In this document: in pieces, positions 1 through 8,496 of the stretch
Layout: the number at the start of each line of letters is the position of its first letter
Numbering within the stretch: the stretch's first letter is position 1
Notes under the pieces: generated by a model
The model's database searches: none
Told to the model about the DNA's origin: nothing
The model's input: only the letters and a program-made list of their open reading frames with translations
Source of the DNA: JADHMP01 sp016779985
GTDB taxonomy: Bacteria; Bacteroidota; Bacteroidia; Flavobacteriales; Flavobacteriaceae
Reading direction: 5' to 3'
Assembly: GCA_016779985.1 (NCBI GenBank)
Contig: JADHMP010000001.1
Location: 186,001 to 250,000 of the forward strand
Length of the DNA: 64,000 bases
Position numbers and translations under genes: made by a program

Positions 1-1223
1 TGTTTGGCTTTTAGAGGATCAGCATTATTAATATATCTAAAATGCTCAGGAGAAAAACTAGGAATTCCTTGAAATTGCAAATTTTCGTTTTGGGTTAGGG
101 TATCTCCGATTTTAAAGTTTCCAGTGTCGTGTAAACCAACAATATCCCCAGGATAAGAAATATCTACCAGCTCTTTTTTTTCTGCAAAAAAGGCATTGGG
201 TGCAGCAAATTTTAATTTTTTTCCCAGCCTCACATGCAAATAGGGGGTGTTGCGTTCAAAAGTACCTGAAACAATTTTTACAAATGCTAATCGGTTGCGG
301 TGGTTGGGGTCCATATTAGCATGAATTTTAAACACAAAACCAGCAAAATCTTTTTCCTCTGGATCCACCAAACGTTCAGCCGTATTTTTTGGTTGTGGTG
401 TCGGTGCAATTTCAATAAAACAATCGAGCAATTCTTGCACACCAAAATTGTTGAGGGCAGAACCAAAGAACACCGGTTGTAGGTTGCCTTCCAAATAATC
501 TTTTTTAGAAAAAGTGGGATAGATGCCTTTGACCAGTTCCAATTCTTCTCTCAATGTATTAAGTTCATCAATTCCAATGACACTTTCTAATTCTGGATCT
601 TCTAAATTCGAATATTGTTTTGCCTCACTCACAGTTTGTTTTGAGCCTTCCTCAAAAAGTTGAATATTCTGATCCCAAAGGTTATATATACCGCTAAAAT
701 TTTGTCCCATACCAATGGGGAAAGAAAGGGGACAAACACGAAGTCCTAATTTTTGCTCTACTTCATCCAACAAATCAAAAGCATCTTTACCTTCTCGATC
801 AAGTTTATTGATAAACACAATGATGGGAATCTTGCGCATACGACAAACTTCTACCAATTTTTCGGTTTGTTCCTCCACCCCTTTAGCCACATCAATAACA
901 ACTATAACGCTATCCACAGCTGTGAGTGTTCTAAAGGTGTCTTCAGCAAAATCTTTATGGCCTGGGGTGTCGAGAATATTAATTTTCTTGTTTTTATAAT
1001 AGAATGCTAGCACAGAAGTGGCCACAGAAATACCTCTCTGGCGTTCAATTTCCATGAAGTCGCTGGTTGCTCCTTTTTTTATTTTATTAGATTTTACTGC
1101 TCCGGCTTCTTGAATGGCTCCTCCAAAAAGTAATAACTTTTCAGTTAGGGTTGTTTTGCCGGCATCGGGGTGAGAGATAATGCCAAAGGTTCGGCGACGC
1201 AACAATTCTTCTTGGAAGCTCAT
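1..1223 (-). CDS. prfC: Peptide chain release factor 3 (RF3), 3' end outside window
   Basis: RF3 is the translational GTPase that recycles RF1/RF2 from the ribosome after termination. The minus strand reads open from ATG at 1223 to the window edge, about 407 codons. The start is MSFQEELLRRRTFGIISH, followed by the P-loop HPDAGKTT, the switch element RGISVATSV, the G3 motif DTPGHKDF and the G4 motif NKLD. This arrangement, with RQRGISV and a large insertion before domain II, separates RF3 from EF-G. The C-terminal part (about 120 residues of the usual 525-530) is missing only because the window ends. It is transcribed divergently from idi and has a -7 element 13 bases upstream of the start. 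Confidence 0.96.
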   Translation of the reverse strand, partial: MSFQEELLRRRTFGIISHPDAGKTTLTEKLLLFGGAIQEAGAVKSNKIKKGATSDFMEIERQRGISVATSVLAFYYKNKKINILDTPGHKDFAEDTFRTLTAVDSVIVVIDVAKGVEEQTEKLVEVCRMRKIPIIVFINKLDREGKDAFDLLDEVEQKLGLRVCPLSFPIGMGQNFSGIYNLWDQNIQLFEEGSKQTVSEAKQYSNLEDPELESVIGIDELNTLREELELVKGIYPTFSKKDYLEGNLQPVFFGSALNNFGVQELLDCFIEIAPTPQPKNTAERLVDPEEKDFAGFVFKIHANMDPNHRNRLAFVKIVSGTFERNTPYLHVRLGKKLKFAAPNAFFAEKKELVDISYPGDIVGLHDTGNFKIGDTLTQNENLQFQGIPSFSPEHFRYINNADPLKAK

Positions 1224-1236
1224 CTTTAAATTTTGA

Positions 1237-1244
1237 CAAAAATA
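1237..1244 (-). promoter_or_regulatory. -7 element (TATTTTTG) for prfC
   Basis: The minus strand carries TATTTTTG, a perfect match to the Bacteroidota -7 consensus TAnnTTTG, 13 bases before the prfC ATG. No convincing -33 TTG is seen at the usual distance. Confidence 0.6.
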
Positions 1245-1258
1245 TTATTTTTAATCAG

Positions 1259-1277
1259 GGTGTAATTTCATTGCACC
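1259..1277. repeat. Inverted repeat between prfC and idi promoters
   Basis: GGTGTAA and TTGCACC form a seven-pair dyad (one G-T wobble) around the five bases TTTCA. It lies between the two back-to-back -7 elements and overlaps the expected -33 area of idi, so it could be an operator. It could also be chance. Confidence 0.3.
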
Positions 1278-1299
1278 ACATTTTTAAAAAAATATTCAA

Positions 1300-1307
1300 T
1301 ACTTTTG
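1300..1307 (+). promoter_or_regulatory. -7 element (TACTTTTG) for idi operon
   Basis: TACTTTTG matches TAnnTTTG exactly and lies 8 bases before the idi ATG at 1316, implying a very short 5' leader. Confidence 0.6.
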
Positions 1308-1315
1308 TGTATTGC

Positions 1316-1852
1316 ATGAAAGAAGAAAAAGTTATTTTGGTTGACGCCAAAGACACTCCCATTGGCACTATGGAAAAAATTGAAGCCCATAAAAAGGGTC
1401 TGCTTCATCGTGCTTTTTCAATATTTATTGTTAATGCCAAAGGGGAGTTGCTCCTTCAACAACGCGCACTTCACAAATATCATTCCCCAGGCTTATGGAC
1501 CAATACCTGTTGTAGCCACCAACGAGAGGGAGAAACAACACTTGAAGCAGGAGCCAGAAGACTCCAAGAAGAAATGGGGATGCAAGTGCCACTGACTTTT
1601 TTGTTTTCATTTATTTATAACACCTCTTTTGACAATGGTTTGACAGAACATGAATTAGATCATGTTTTGCTCGGTATATCTGAAGATCAGCCTGTTATCA
1701 ATACAGATGAGGTAGCCACTTGGAAGTGGATTGATATGGAGGCTCTTGCAAAAGACTTGAGTAAAAATGAAAAACACTACACCGTATGGTTTCGTATCAT
1801 TTTTCATCGATTTTCTAAACACTACAAGACCCTACAAAATAAAGAAGCATGA
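1316..1852 (+). CDS. idi: Isopentenyl-diphosphate delta-isomerase, type I
   Basis: Interconverts isopentenyl and dimethylallyl diphosphate for isoprenoid (menaquinone, carotenoid, undecaprenyl) synthesis. The 178-residue protein starts MKEEKVILVDAKDTPIG and shows the type I Nudix-fold signatures: the TNTCCSH block with the catalytic cysteine, and the Nudix-like stretch GARRLQEEMGM. The acidic HELDHVL stretch also fits. An in-frame TTG at 1271 would add 15 residues, but it lies upstream of the -7 element, so ATG 1316 is preferred. It overlaps the next gene by ATGA, indicating translational coupling. Confidence 0.95.
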   Translation: MKEEKVILVDAKDTPIGTMEKIEAHKKGLLHRAFSIFIVNAKGELLLQQRALHKYHSPGLWTNTCCSHQREGETTLEAGARRLQEEMGMQVPLTFLFSFIYNTSFDNGLTEHELDHVLLGISEDQPVINTDEVATWKWIDMEALAKDLSKNEKHYTVWFRIIFHRFSKHYKTLQNKEA

Positions 1853-2256
1853 AAATAACTGTTCACAGAAAAGCACATTTTAATGCTGCCCATAGATTAT
1901 ATCGGAGAGATTGGGATGATGCTCAAAACGAAAAAATTTTTGGTAAATGTGCCAACCCTCACTATCATGGTCACAACTATGAGCTAATTGTGAGCGTAAC
2001 GGGCCCCATAGACCCCGATAGAGGGTATGTGATCGACATGAAAGTGCTCAAGGATTTAATAAAAGATCATGTAGAAGATGCTTTAGATCACAAGAATTTG
2101 AATGAGCAAGTAGAAGCTTTTGCTGCGCTCATTCCAACAGCTGAAAATATTGCAGTAGTTATTTACAACAAACTCAAACCGCATCTCGATTCAACCATGA
2201 CATTAGAGATTACGCTTTATGAGACCCCAAGAAACTTTGTGACCTATTCTGGATAA
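1849..2256 (+). CDS. 6-pyruvoyl-tetrahydropterin synthase / 6-carboxytetrahydropterin synthase family
   Basis: Zinc-dependent enzyme of the PTPS/QueD family acting on dihydroneopterin triphosphate, either in queuosine precursor or in pterin synthesis. Zinc ligands are visible as H15 (FNAAHRL) and H40/H42 (HGH). The catalytic cysteine is C34 in KCANPHYHGHNY. The C-x5-HGH spacing resembles classical PTPS more than the C-x3-HGH of E. coli QueD, so I give no symbol. The length of 135 residues is normal. It overlaps idi by four bases and is followed one base later by the peroxiredoxin gene, so the three look like one operon. Confidence 0.9.
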   Translation: MKITVHRKAHFNAAHRLYRRDWDDAQNEKIFGKCANPHYHGHNYELIVSVTGPIDPDRGYVIDMKVLKDLIKDHVEDALDHKNLNEQVEAFAALIPTAENIAVVIYNKLKPHLDSTMTLEITLYETPRNFVTYSG

Positions 2257-2257
2257 A

Positions 2258-2707
2258 ATGCTCAAAGTTGGTGACCGCATACCCAAATTTAAGTTAAAAG
2301 ATCAAAGTGATAATCTCTTTGATAGCCAATCAATCATTGGGAAGAAACCTTGTGTAATTTATTTTTATCCAAAAGATTTTACTCCTGGTTGTACTGTAGA
2401 ATCATGTGGTTTTAGAGACCGTTATGAAGAATTTGTTGAACAAGGAGTGACGGTTATAGGAATCAGTTCTGACAGTGTCACTCGGCACAAGAAATTTTCT
2501 GATTTTTTAGCTCTTCCTTTTTCACTGCTCTCAGATCCACACCAGAACGTCCAAAAAAAGTTTGGCGTCAAAGCCCATTTATTTGGAATACTCACCCAAC
2601 GAATTACTTTTGTTGCAAATAAAGAGGGGGTTTTGGTGAGGATTTATAACAGTAATTTAGTCAAAGGTCATATCGAAGCAAGCCTTAAAGCTGTTCTCTC
2701 ATTATAG
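2258..2707 (+). CDS. bcp: Thiol peroxidase of the PrxQ/Bcp family
   Basis: Reduces hydroperoxides using a peroxidatic cysteine, with electrons from thioredoxin. The 149-residue thioredoxin fold contains FYPKDFTPGCTVESC, where C45 is the peroxidatic and C50 the resolving cysteine; the five-residue spacing is diagnostic of PrxQ/Bcp. No signal peptide is seen, so it is cytoplasmic. The start is one base after the stop of the PTPS-family gene, consistent with being the third gene of the idi operon. Confidence 0.93.
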   Translation: MLKVGDRIPKFKLKDQSDNLFDSQSIIGKKPCVIYFYPKDFTPGCTVESCGFRDRYEEFVEQGVTVIGISSDSVTRHKKFSDFLALPFSLLSDPHQNVQKKFGVKAHLFGILTQRITFVANKEGVLVRIYNSNLVKGHIEASLKAVLSL

Positions 2708-2751
2708 TGTAGATTTTGAAAAAATAATATATATTTAATAAAACTAAATTC

Positions 2752-3018
2752 ATGGCCAGCATACGTCAACTTAAAAAAGATATTAATAACGAGATTGGTG
2801 CAATTATTGAAGATGTCTATCATTGGGAATTATCTAATCCCAAAGCAGACCTGACCAAAAGTGAGCAGTTGATTGATGAAGCTATTGTCTATTTCGATAC
2901 ACTTATACAGCAAGTGAATGCCGTTAAGGGTGAAAACACAAAAAAACAATTTTCTTCGATTCTTTCGGAGAAAGAGAAAAACATTAAGGTGTTACTCAAC
3001 AAATTTGCTAAGCTTTAG
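2752..3018 (+). CDS. Small conserved-looking helical protein of unknown function
   Basis: An 88-residue charged, probably all-helical protein starting MASIRQLKKDINNEIGAIIEDV, with no signal peptide, cysteine or recognisable domain. It begins 44 bases after the peroxiredoxin stop. A TATATTTA element at 2730-2737 could give it its own promoter, though it may also be co-transcribed. Its last four bases overlap the end of the convergent lipoprotein gene. The reading frame uses typical local codons, and related small proteins seem familiar from Flavobacteriia, but no function can be named. Confidence 0.75.
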   Translation: MASIRQLKKDINNEIGAIIEDVYHWELSNPKADLTKSEQLIDEAIVYFDTLIQQVNAVKGENTKKQFSSILSEKEKNIKVLLNKFAKL

Positions 3019-3746
3019 GGAGTTTTCTCCTTCTTACGCTGCTCCAAATAAGAAAGAAATTCTTTTCCATATTTTGAATCACGAACGTCTGCTGTAAATT
3101 TCACTACTACAGAATCCAGTAGAGTAGTGTTGGCATCGAAAACTTCTGTGAGCAATAAATAGGGAGCAATATTCTGATCTGCATTTTGTGAAGCAAAATT
3201 TAGGGTGTAGAGATACCTCCGTTTCAATAAGTTGTCAATAGCTTTTTGGAGTGAATCAGCATCCCTTTTGTTTTTGCGTTGTTGAGCTTTGAAATAGGCT
3301 TCCAATAAATTTAGATTTTGACTATTAAATTTACGTTTTAAACGAATGTAATTTTGCAGCAACTCTTGATTTTTTGACCCCTTTATTTGAGCACTACTTT
3401 CAAAGGTTTTTAATAAGGTATTGATTTCGATTGTTCCCTTTTCTCCAAAAAAAGGAATGCGGTCATTGAGTGAATCTCCGTCTTTTTTGTCCAAAAAGAG
3501 ATAAAAAACTTCTGGACTATCTAAGGTCGAGGTGAATTTAAAATTGGGTGAACCCTCAATTACGGTAGAGTCAACGGTAACCAAAAGGGTGTCTTCAACT
3601 TTTTGGAGGTAGAGGGTTCCTCTGCGTAAGCCTTCAATGGTTCCAATTACATTCATCTTGTCGGGATCTAACGCTTCTTTTTTGGGCTGGCAGCTCCAAA
3701 AAAGAAACCCTAGAACTAAAATCAATGTAATCTTTTCAATTTTCAT
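3015..3746 (-). CDS. DUF4369-type lipoprotein
   Basis: A 243-residue protein with a lipoprotein signal peptide (MKIEKITLILVLGFLFWSC, cysteine about residue 19). The N-terminal DUF4369-like beta domain (VIGTIEGLRRGTLYLQK, then VDSTVIEG and a FYLFLD strand) is followed by a helical charged part. In Bacteroidota, DUF4369 often sits in front of a thioredoxin/AhpC domain on periplasmic lipoproteins; no such domain or CxxC is present here, so this is a stand-alone form. Membrane-anchored in the periplasm by inference. It is convergent with the 88-residue gene, overlapping by four bases. Confidence 0.85.
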   Translation of the reverse strand: MKIEKITLILVLGFLFWSCQPKKEALDPDKMNVIGTIEGLRRGTLYLQKVEDTLLVTVDSTVIEGSPNFKFTSTLDSPEVFYLFLDKKDGDSLNDRIPFFGEKGTIEINTLLKTFESSAQIKGSKNQELLQNYIRLKRKFNSQNLNLLEAYFKAQQRKNKRDADSLQKAIDNLLKRRYLYTLNFASQNADQNIAPYLLLTEVFDANTTLLDSVVVKFTADVRDSKYGKEFLSYLEQRKKEKTP

Positions 3747-3765
3747 GGGCTTATATTTTAGTGTG

Positions 3766-3773
3766 TAAATTTA
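3766..3773 (-). promoter_or_regulatory. Possible -7 element (TAAATTTA) for DUF4369 gene
   Basis: TAAATTTA differs from TAnnTTTG only in the last base and lies 19 bases upstream of the ATG at 3746. Confidence 0.3.
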
Positions 3774-3836
3774 AGACTTTCATACTAAAAAAGTGCTTTA
3801 TTCATTATCCTATTGATTGCAGGGGAAGACCTATTG

Positions 3837-4445
3837 TTAAACTATTTTTCTAAAAGTTAAATTGATGCGTGGACCTATTTGTTGTTTGGTTTTAGCAATT
3901 TGATGTTGCCAGAAATGTTGCATAGGCCCTCCCATCATCAATAAACTTCCGTGATCCAATAAAAATTTAAATCGCTGCTCTTTTTGTTTTAGATGTTTGA
4001 GATGGAAATAACGAGTTGATCCTAGGCTAACCGAAGCGATCACTGGATTTTTCCCCAGTTCTTTTTCATCGTCTGCGTGCCACCCATTACTGTCTTTCCC
4101 ATCTCTATATAAATTCAATAAAACAGTAGTAAAACGGGCCTCGGTTATGGCCTCAATCGCAGCTTGAATTTTTTTAAGTTGCGGGATCATTAGGTGAGGC
4201 TTCATGGTGATGCCTGAATAAGTATAGGAGTTATCATTTGTAGCATATAGAGCAGTTAGGCGAGGTTGCAAATATGTCTTTCCAAATACTTTGATGGGAT
4301 CTTGCTGCCATTTGATTTCACGCAGAAGACTCTCAAATAAAGAGTCTGCCTCTTCTAAAGAAAAGAAATGTTTAAAATAACGTAGTTGACCGTTGGGCAA
4401 GCTTAGTGCTTCTCCACTTGAAGGTATGTCAATAATTTGCAACAT
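3837..4445 (-). CDS. AlkB-like 2-oxoglutarate/Fe(II) dioxygenase
   Basis: Predicted to repair alkylated bases by oxidative demethylation. The 202-residue product has the jelly-roll signatures of the family: iron ligands H123 and D125 in NGWHADDE, a distal histidine near H181 in FWQHQIAK, and arginines R193 and R199 in RINLTFR for 2-oxoglutarate and substrate. The frame extends to an ATG at 4478, but that would place the htpG terminator hairpin inside the coding region, so ATG 4445 (MLQIIDIP) is chosen. It lies just downstream of htpG on the same strand. Confidence 0.9.
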   Translation of the reverse strand: MLQIIDIPSSGEALSLPNGQLRYFKHFFSLEEADSLFESLLREIKWQQDPIKVFGKTYLQPRLTALYATNDNSYTYSGITMKPHLMIPQLKKIQAAIEAITEARFTTVLLNLYRDGKDSNGWHADDEKELGKNPVIASVSLGSTRYFHLKHLKQKEQRFKFLLDHGSLLMMGGPMQHFWQHQIAKTKQQIGPRINLTFRKIV

Positions 4446-4446
4446 A

Positions 4447-4469
4447 AAATAAAGGGTCCTTTTGGACCC
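4447..4469 (-). terminator. Rho-independent terminator of htpG
   Basis: On the minus strand GGGTCC-AAAA-GGACCC forms a six-pair GC-rich stem followed by TTTATTTT. It occupies the gap between the htpG stop (4479) and the alkB-like start (4445). Confidence 0.7.
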
Positions 4470-4478
4470 CCTTACCAT

Positions 4479-6365
4479 TTATTTAATTAAATCTACACTA
4501 CGCTGAATGAATTGTGTGAGTTCTTCTCCTTTTAGAAGATTTTGAGAAAGTCTAGCTAAATCAACGGCTTGTTGAATGAGACGATCTCGTTTTTTTTGAG
4601 TGCGCGTAGTGAGAATTTGCCCCACAAGTTCATGATTGGTGTTTACTACTAGATTGAACATTTCTGGCATATTTCCCATCATACCACCTCCACCACCAGT
4701 TTGCTGCATTTCTTTCATACGGCGCATAAATTCTGGTTGGGTGAGTTGAAAGGGTAGGGCATTACTATCTAGAGCTTCTAGCTGAACAGTATAATTTCCA
4801 CCTTCAACAACTCCTTCAATCATAGGTTTTAGTTTATCTTTTTCTTCATCACTAAGTTTAGATACTACTGATTCCTCCTTTTTGATCAAGTTTTCAAGGG
4901 TTTCACCATCAACACGAACAAAAGAAACTTTTTCTTTTTCTGTTTCTAATTTTTGGATCAGGTGACTCGCAATGGGTGAATCTAATAATAAAACTGTGTA
5001 GCCTTTTTCTTTAGCTTGAACAATATAACTGTGCTGTTCTTCCTTGTTAGATGCATAAAGTAGAATAAGTTTATCCTCTTTATCCGTTTGGAGCGGTTTC
5101 ACTTTTTCTTCCAACTCCTCATACGTATAATAATTTCCTTCGGTATCTGGATATAGCGCAAATTTTTCAGCTTTTTCAAAGAATTTATCTTCACTTAACA
5201 TACCATATTCTATGACGACCTTAATGTCATTCCATTTTTCTTCAAATGCCTTGCGGTCTTTTTTGAAAAGGCTATTCAATTTATCAGCAACCTTGCGCGT
5301 AATATAATTGCTAATTTTTTTGACTGCTCCATCTGCTTGTAAATAACTCCTTGAAACATTGAGAGGAATATCGGGAGAATCTATGACTCCCCGTAGAAGG
5401 GTTAAAAATTCAGGTACTATTCCTTCCACGTTGTCTGTAACAAAAACCTGATTTTGATATAATTGAATACGATCTTTTTGCATATTCAAATCGTTATTCA
5501 ATTTTGGAAAATATAGAATGCCTGTTAAGTTGAAGGGGTAATCAACATTCAAATGAATATTAAATAATGGCTCTTCAAACTGCATAGGATACAACTCTCT
5601 ATAGAAAGATTTGTAGTCTTCTTCTTTCAACTCTTTAGGGGCCAAGGTCCAAGCTGGATTCGGATTATTGATGATGTTGTCAACCGTTTTAGTTTCTGGT
5701 TTGGCGTCTTCAGGAGCATCTTCAGGAAGGGGAAGGGTTTCTTCTCGGGTGCCAAATTGAATTGGGATAGGCATGAATTTGTTGTACTTGGTAAGCAAGT
5801 CACGAATACGCCCCTCTTCTAAAAATTCTTTAGAATCTTTATCTATGTGGAGTATAATTTCAGTTCCTCTTTCTTTTTTGTCAATTTCTTCTAAAGCATA
5901 TTCAGGAGAGCCATCGCAAATCCAATGTGCCGCTTTAGTTCCTTTTTGGTAGGATTTTGTCTTAATTTCAACTTTTTCAGCCACCATAAAAGCAGAATAA
6001 AAGCCAAGACCAAAATGACCAATAATTCCACTGTCCTTAGCGCTATCTTTATATTGTTCTAAAAATTCTTCTGCTCCTGAAAAAGCAACCTCATTGATAT
6101 ATTTTTCAACCTCTTCAATTGTCATTCCAATACCTTGGTCAATAATATGTAATTGCTTTTTTTTGGAATCAACCTTAACCTCAATTTTCAATTCACCTAA
6201 ATCGCCTTTGATTTCTCCTAGACTGCTGAGGTGTTTCAGCTTTGTGGTTGCATCTGTTGCATTTGAGATGAGTTCACGCAGAAAGATTTCATGATCGCTG
6301 TATAAGAATTTTTTGATCAGCGGGAAGATATTTTCAACCGCTACATTTATTTTTCCGTTTGCCAT
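4479..6365 (-). CDS. htpG: Molecular chaperone HtpG (Hsp90)
   Basis: ATP-driven cytoplasmic chaperone dimer. The 628-residue protein has the GHKL ATPase motifs in order: N35 in ISNATDAT, D76 and G78-G80 in DQGIGM, and the lid/phosphate loop GHFGLGFYS at 116-124. The middle domain contains NVSRSYLQ with the catalytic-loop arginine. A glycine-rich QTGGGGGMMGNMPEMF stretch near residues 555-570 precedes the C-terminal dimerisation region. Length matches bacterial HtpG. It is divergent from the TetR gene; no clear TAnnTTTG element was found upstream, perhaps because of heat-shock-type control. Confidence 0.97.
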   Translation of the reverse strand: MANGKINVAVENIFPLIKKFLYSDHEIFLRELISNATDATTKLKHLSSLGEIKGDLGELKIEVKVDSKKKQLHIIDQGIGMTIEEVEKYINEVAFSGAEEFLEQYKDSAKDSGIIGHFGLGFYSAFMVAEKVEIKTKSYQKGTKAAHWICDGSPEYALEEIDKKERGTEIILHIDKDSKEFLEEGRIRDLLTKYNKFMPIPIQFGTREETLPLPEDAPEDAKPETKTVDNIINNPNPAWTLAPKELKEEDYKSFYRELYPMQFEEPLFNIHLNVDYPFNLTGILYFPKLNNDLNMQKDRIQLYQNQVFVTDNVEGIVPEFLTLLRGVIDSPDIPLNVSRSYLQADGAVKKISNYITRKVADKLNSLFKKDRKAFEEKWNDIKVVIEYGMLSEDKFFEKAEKFALYPDTEGNYYTYEELEEKVKPLQTDKEDKLILLYASNKEEQHSYIVQAKEKGYTVLLLDSPIASHLIQKLETEKEKVSFVRVDGETLENLIKKEESVVSKLSDEEKDKLKPMIEGVVEGGNYTVQLEALDSNALPFQLTQPEFMRRMKEMQQTGGGGGMMGNMPEMFNLVVNTNHELVGQILTTRTQKKRDRLIQQAVDLARLSQNLLKGEELTQFIQRSVDLIK

Positions 6366-6482
6366 TTTAAATAATTTTTAATGTAAGGTCAAAAAAAATA
6401 CCAAAACAGTATAAATGACAATTTGGCATTCTGGTCAAAGAAAAAACCGTTTAGCTATTTTAATAAATAATTAGACATTGCA

Positions 6483-6490
6483 TATATTTG
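6483..6490 (+). promoter_or_regulatory. -7 element (TATATTTG) for the TetR-AarF operon
   Basis: Perfect TAnnTTTG match 17 bases before the ATG at 6508. No clear -33 element. Confidence 0.5.
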
Positions 6491-6507
6491 TGAGAAGAAT
6501 TTAGAAT

Positions 6508-7164
6508 ATGGCAAAAAAGAAAAAGATAGAGAAAAGCACAATTTTCGAAGCCTACATTGAACAGACCCTTTTAGAAGAAAAAATGCCTAAGTCAGTTTTT
6601 CTTTTTTGTAAGCATGCAAAAATAGAAGAATCTGAATTTTATCTGCATTTTGGTTCCTTAGATGGCGTACGTACAGCAATTTTTGAAGCTTTTTATAAAA
6701 ATGCTATGCAACTGCTAACCAAAAATGAAAACTTTGAGAAACAATCACCTAAAGAAAAGCTGTTAGGTTTTTATTTTACCTTTTTTGAAGTTTTGCAGCT
6801 CAATAGAAGTTATGTCCTTTTTGTATTAGATGAGAAAAAACTTACAAAAAAATGGTCTGATCTTAAGGGATTAAGATCACATTTCAAAGAATTTGTGGTC
6901 ACTTTAATTATAGAGGGTAATGCAGAAAAAGAGGGAAGGTTTTCGCAGCGGTCTGAAAAAATATTTTCTGAAGCTGCCTGGGGACAATTACTTTTTCTTC
7001 TAAAATTTTGGATGAATGATAATAGCGTTGGATTCGAAAAAACAGATGTGGCCATCGAAAAATCAGTACAAACAGTTTTCTCACTTTTTGATAATAATGC
7101 ACTCGATACTCTTTTTGATTTTGGAAAATTTCTCTGGAAAGAAAAAAGCCATATTGTTTCATGA
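6508..7164 (+). CDS. TetR/AcrR-family transcriptional regulator
   Basis: A 218-residue DNA-binding protein. The N-terminal helix-turn-helix spans roughly residues 10-60, with MPKSVFLFCKHAKIEESEFYLHFGSLDGV as a TetR-like recognition segment, quoted here as its position 28-56 pattern. The rest is helical and ligand-binding-like, of a type common in Bacteroidota. Its stop overlaps the start of the AarF-family kinase gene (ATGA), so the two are translationally coupled and probably act together. The ligand and target are not visible from sequence. A TATATTTG element lies upstream. Confidence 0.85.
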   Translation: MAKKKKIEKSTIFEAYIEQTLLEEKMPKSVFLFCKHAKIEESEFYLHFGSLDGVRTAIFEAFYKNAMQLLTKNENFEKQSPKEKLLGFYFTFFEVLQLNRSYVLFVLDEKKLTKKWSDLKGLRSHFKEFVVTLIIEGNAEKEGRFSQRSEKIFSEAAWGQLLFLLKFWMNDNSVGFEKTDVAIEKSVQTVFSLFDNNALDTLFDFGKFLWKEKSHIVS

Positions 7165-8471
7165 AAACACTTGATAGTATTCCAACTCACAAAATGGAAC
7201 GCGTTGGAAAATTAGTCACCACGGGCTTGAGAGTGGGAAGTAATTATTTAAAGTTTTATGGTAAAAACGTGCTTCAAGGTGAGCCCGATCGAGAAGCGCT
7301 AGACGAAGCCAATGCTAAAGACATTTATGATGGTTTAAAAACCTTGAGAGGAAGCGCTTTAAAGGTTGCCCAAATGTTAAGCATGGAAAAGAATCTTTTA
7401 CCAAAAGCCTATGTCGAGCAGTTTGGTCTTGCTCAATTCTCAGTTCCACCACTATCTGGTCCTTTAGTGACTCGCTTGATAAGAAAATATTTAGGGTCTT
7501 CACCTGAAGTTTTATTTGACACTTTTACAACCCAATCGATAAATGCGGCCAGTATTGGCCAGGTGCATCGTGCCACCAAGAATGGGAAAAAACTTGCTGT
7601 GAAAATTCAATATCCTGGGGTAGCAAATAGTATCGGTTCAGATTTGGCCATTGTAAAACCCATTGCAGAACGAATGTTTAACCTGCGTGGCAAGGCTACT
7701 GCCAAATACTTCAAAGAAGTTGAGGAAAGACTCTTAGAAGAAACAGATTACACTATTGAGTTGGAAAACAGTCGTTTTTTTGCTTCACAATGTGCGCATA
7801 TTTCAAATTTAATTTTCCCCAAATATTATCCAGAGTGGTCAAACCAAAAAATATTGACCATGGATTGGATGGTTGGTGAACACCTGTCAGAATATTGTAG
7901 TAAAAATGATAATTCTCAAAAAGTGAACGACAAGCTTGGACAAACCCTTTGGGATTTTTATATGTTTCAAATGCATCAACTAAAAAAAGTTCAAGCCGAT
8001 CCTCATCCTGGGAACTTTTTAGTTTCAGAACATCACCAGTTAGTAGCGATTGATTTTGGTTGTGTCAAAATCATACCAGAAGACTTTTATGTGCCTTATT
8101 TTGAACTTTCGAAGCCTCAAAACATTGCAGACGATTTAAAATTTGAATCATTGCTTTATACACTTGAAATTCTCAAGCAAGAGGATAATTCCAAGGAAAA
8201 AGAGTTTTTTACTTCTCTTTTTAAAGAAATGATGCTTTTGTTTACTAAACCTTTTCACCAAGAAACATTTGATTTTGGCAATGATGCGTTTTGGGAAGCA
8301 ATCACCAATTTAACTAAAACGCTGTCAGAAAACCCTCAATTGCGAAAAATGGATGGCAGTAGAGGTTCGGAACACTTTATTTATATCAACAGAACATTTT
8401 TGGGCTTATATCATCTCCTTCACGACTTAAAAGCAGTGGTAAAAACAAATAGTTATGTTACTTTATTTTAG
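7161..8471 (+). CDS. AarF/ABC1/UbiB-family atypical kinase
   Basis: A 436-residue member of the ABC1/UbiB atypical kinase family, whose members act in quinone and lipid-related processes. Visible motifs: the family-specific N-terminal LRGSALKVAQMLS (KxxQ motif), alanine-rich loop ASIGQVHRA in place of a glycine-rich loop, the beta-3 lysine in LAVKIQYPGV, the catalytic loop ADPHPGNFLV, and the metal-binding AIDFGCVK. There is no membrane segment. It is coupled to the upstream TetR gene by a four-base overlap. The substrate is unknown, and a quinone role should not be assumed. Confidence 0.9.
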   Translation: MKTLDSIPTHKMERVGKLVTTGLRVGSNYLKFYGKNVLQGEPDREALDEANAKDIYDGLKTLRGSALKVAQMLSMEKNLLPKAYVEQFGLAQFSVPPLSGPLVTRLIRKYLGSSPEVLFDTFTTQSINAASIGQVHRATKNGKKLAVKIQYPGVANSIGSDLAIVKPIAERMFNLRGKATAKYFKEVEERLLEETDYTIELENSRFFASQCAHISNLIFPKYYPEWSNQKILTMDWMVGEHLSEYCSKNDNSQKVNDKLGQTLWDFYMFQMHQLKKVQADPHPGNFLVSEHHQLVAIDFGCVKIIPEDFYVPYFELSKPQNIADDLKFESLLYTLEILKQEDNSKEKEFFTSLFKEMMLLFTKPFHQETFDFGNDAFWEAITNLTKTLSENPQLRKMDGSRGSEHFIYINRTFLGLYHLLHDLKAVVKTNSYVTLF

Positions 8472-8496
8472 ATTGTTTTGTTAAGTAGCTAACTTT

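Noticed and set aside
715..1010. Two open frames on the plus strand inside the prfC region
   Set aside because: They lie antisense to a clear RF3 reading frame with all GTPase motifs; no start context or family supports them.
1271..1315. Upstream TTG start for idi
   Set aside because: It would add 15 residues without counterpart in the family and would place the -7 element inside the gene.
4446..4478. Upstream ATG (4478) for the AlkB-like gene
   Set aside because: The extension encodes the htpG terminator hairpin; the conserved protein begins at 4445.
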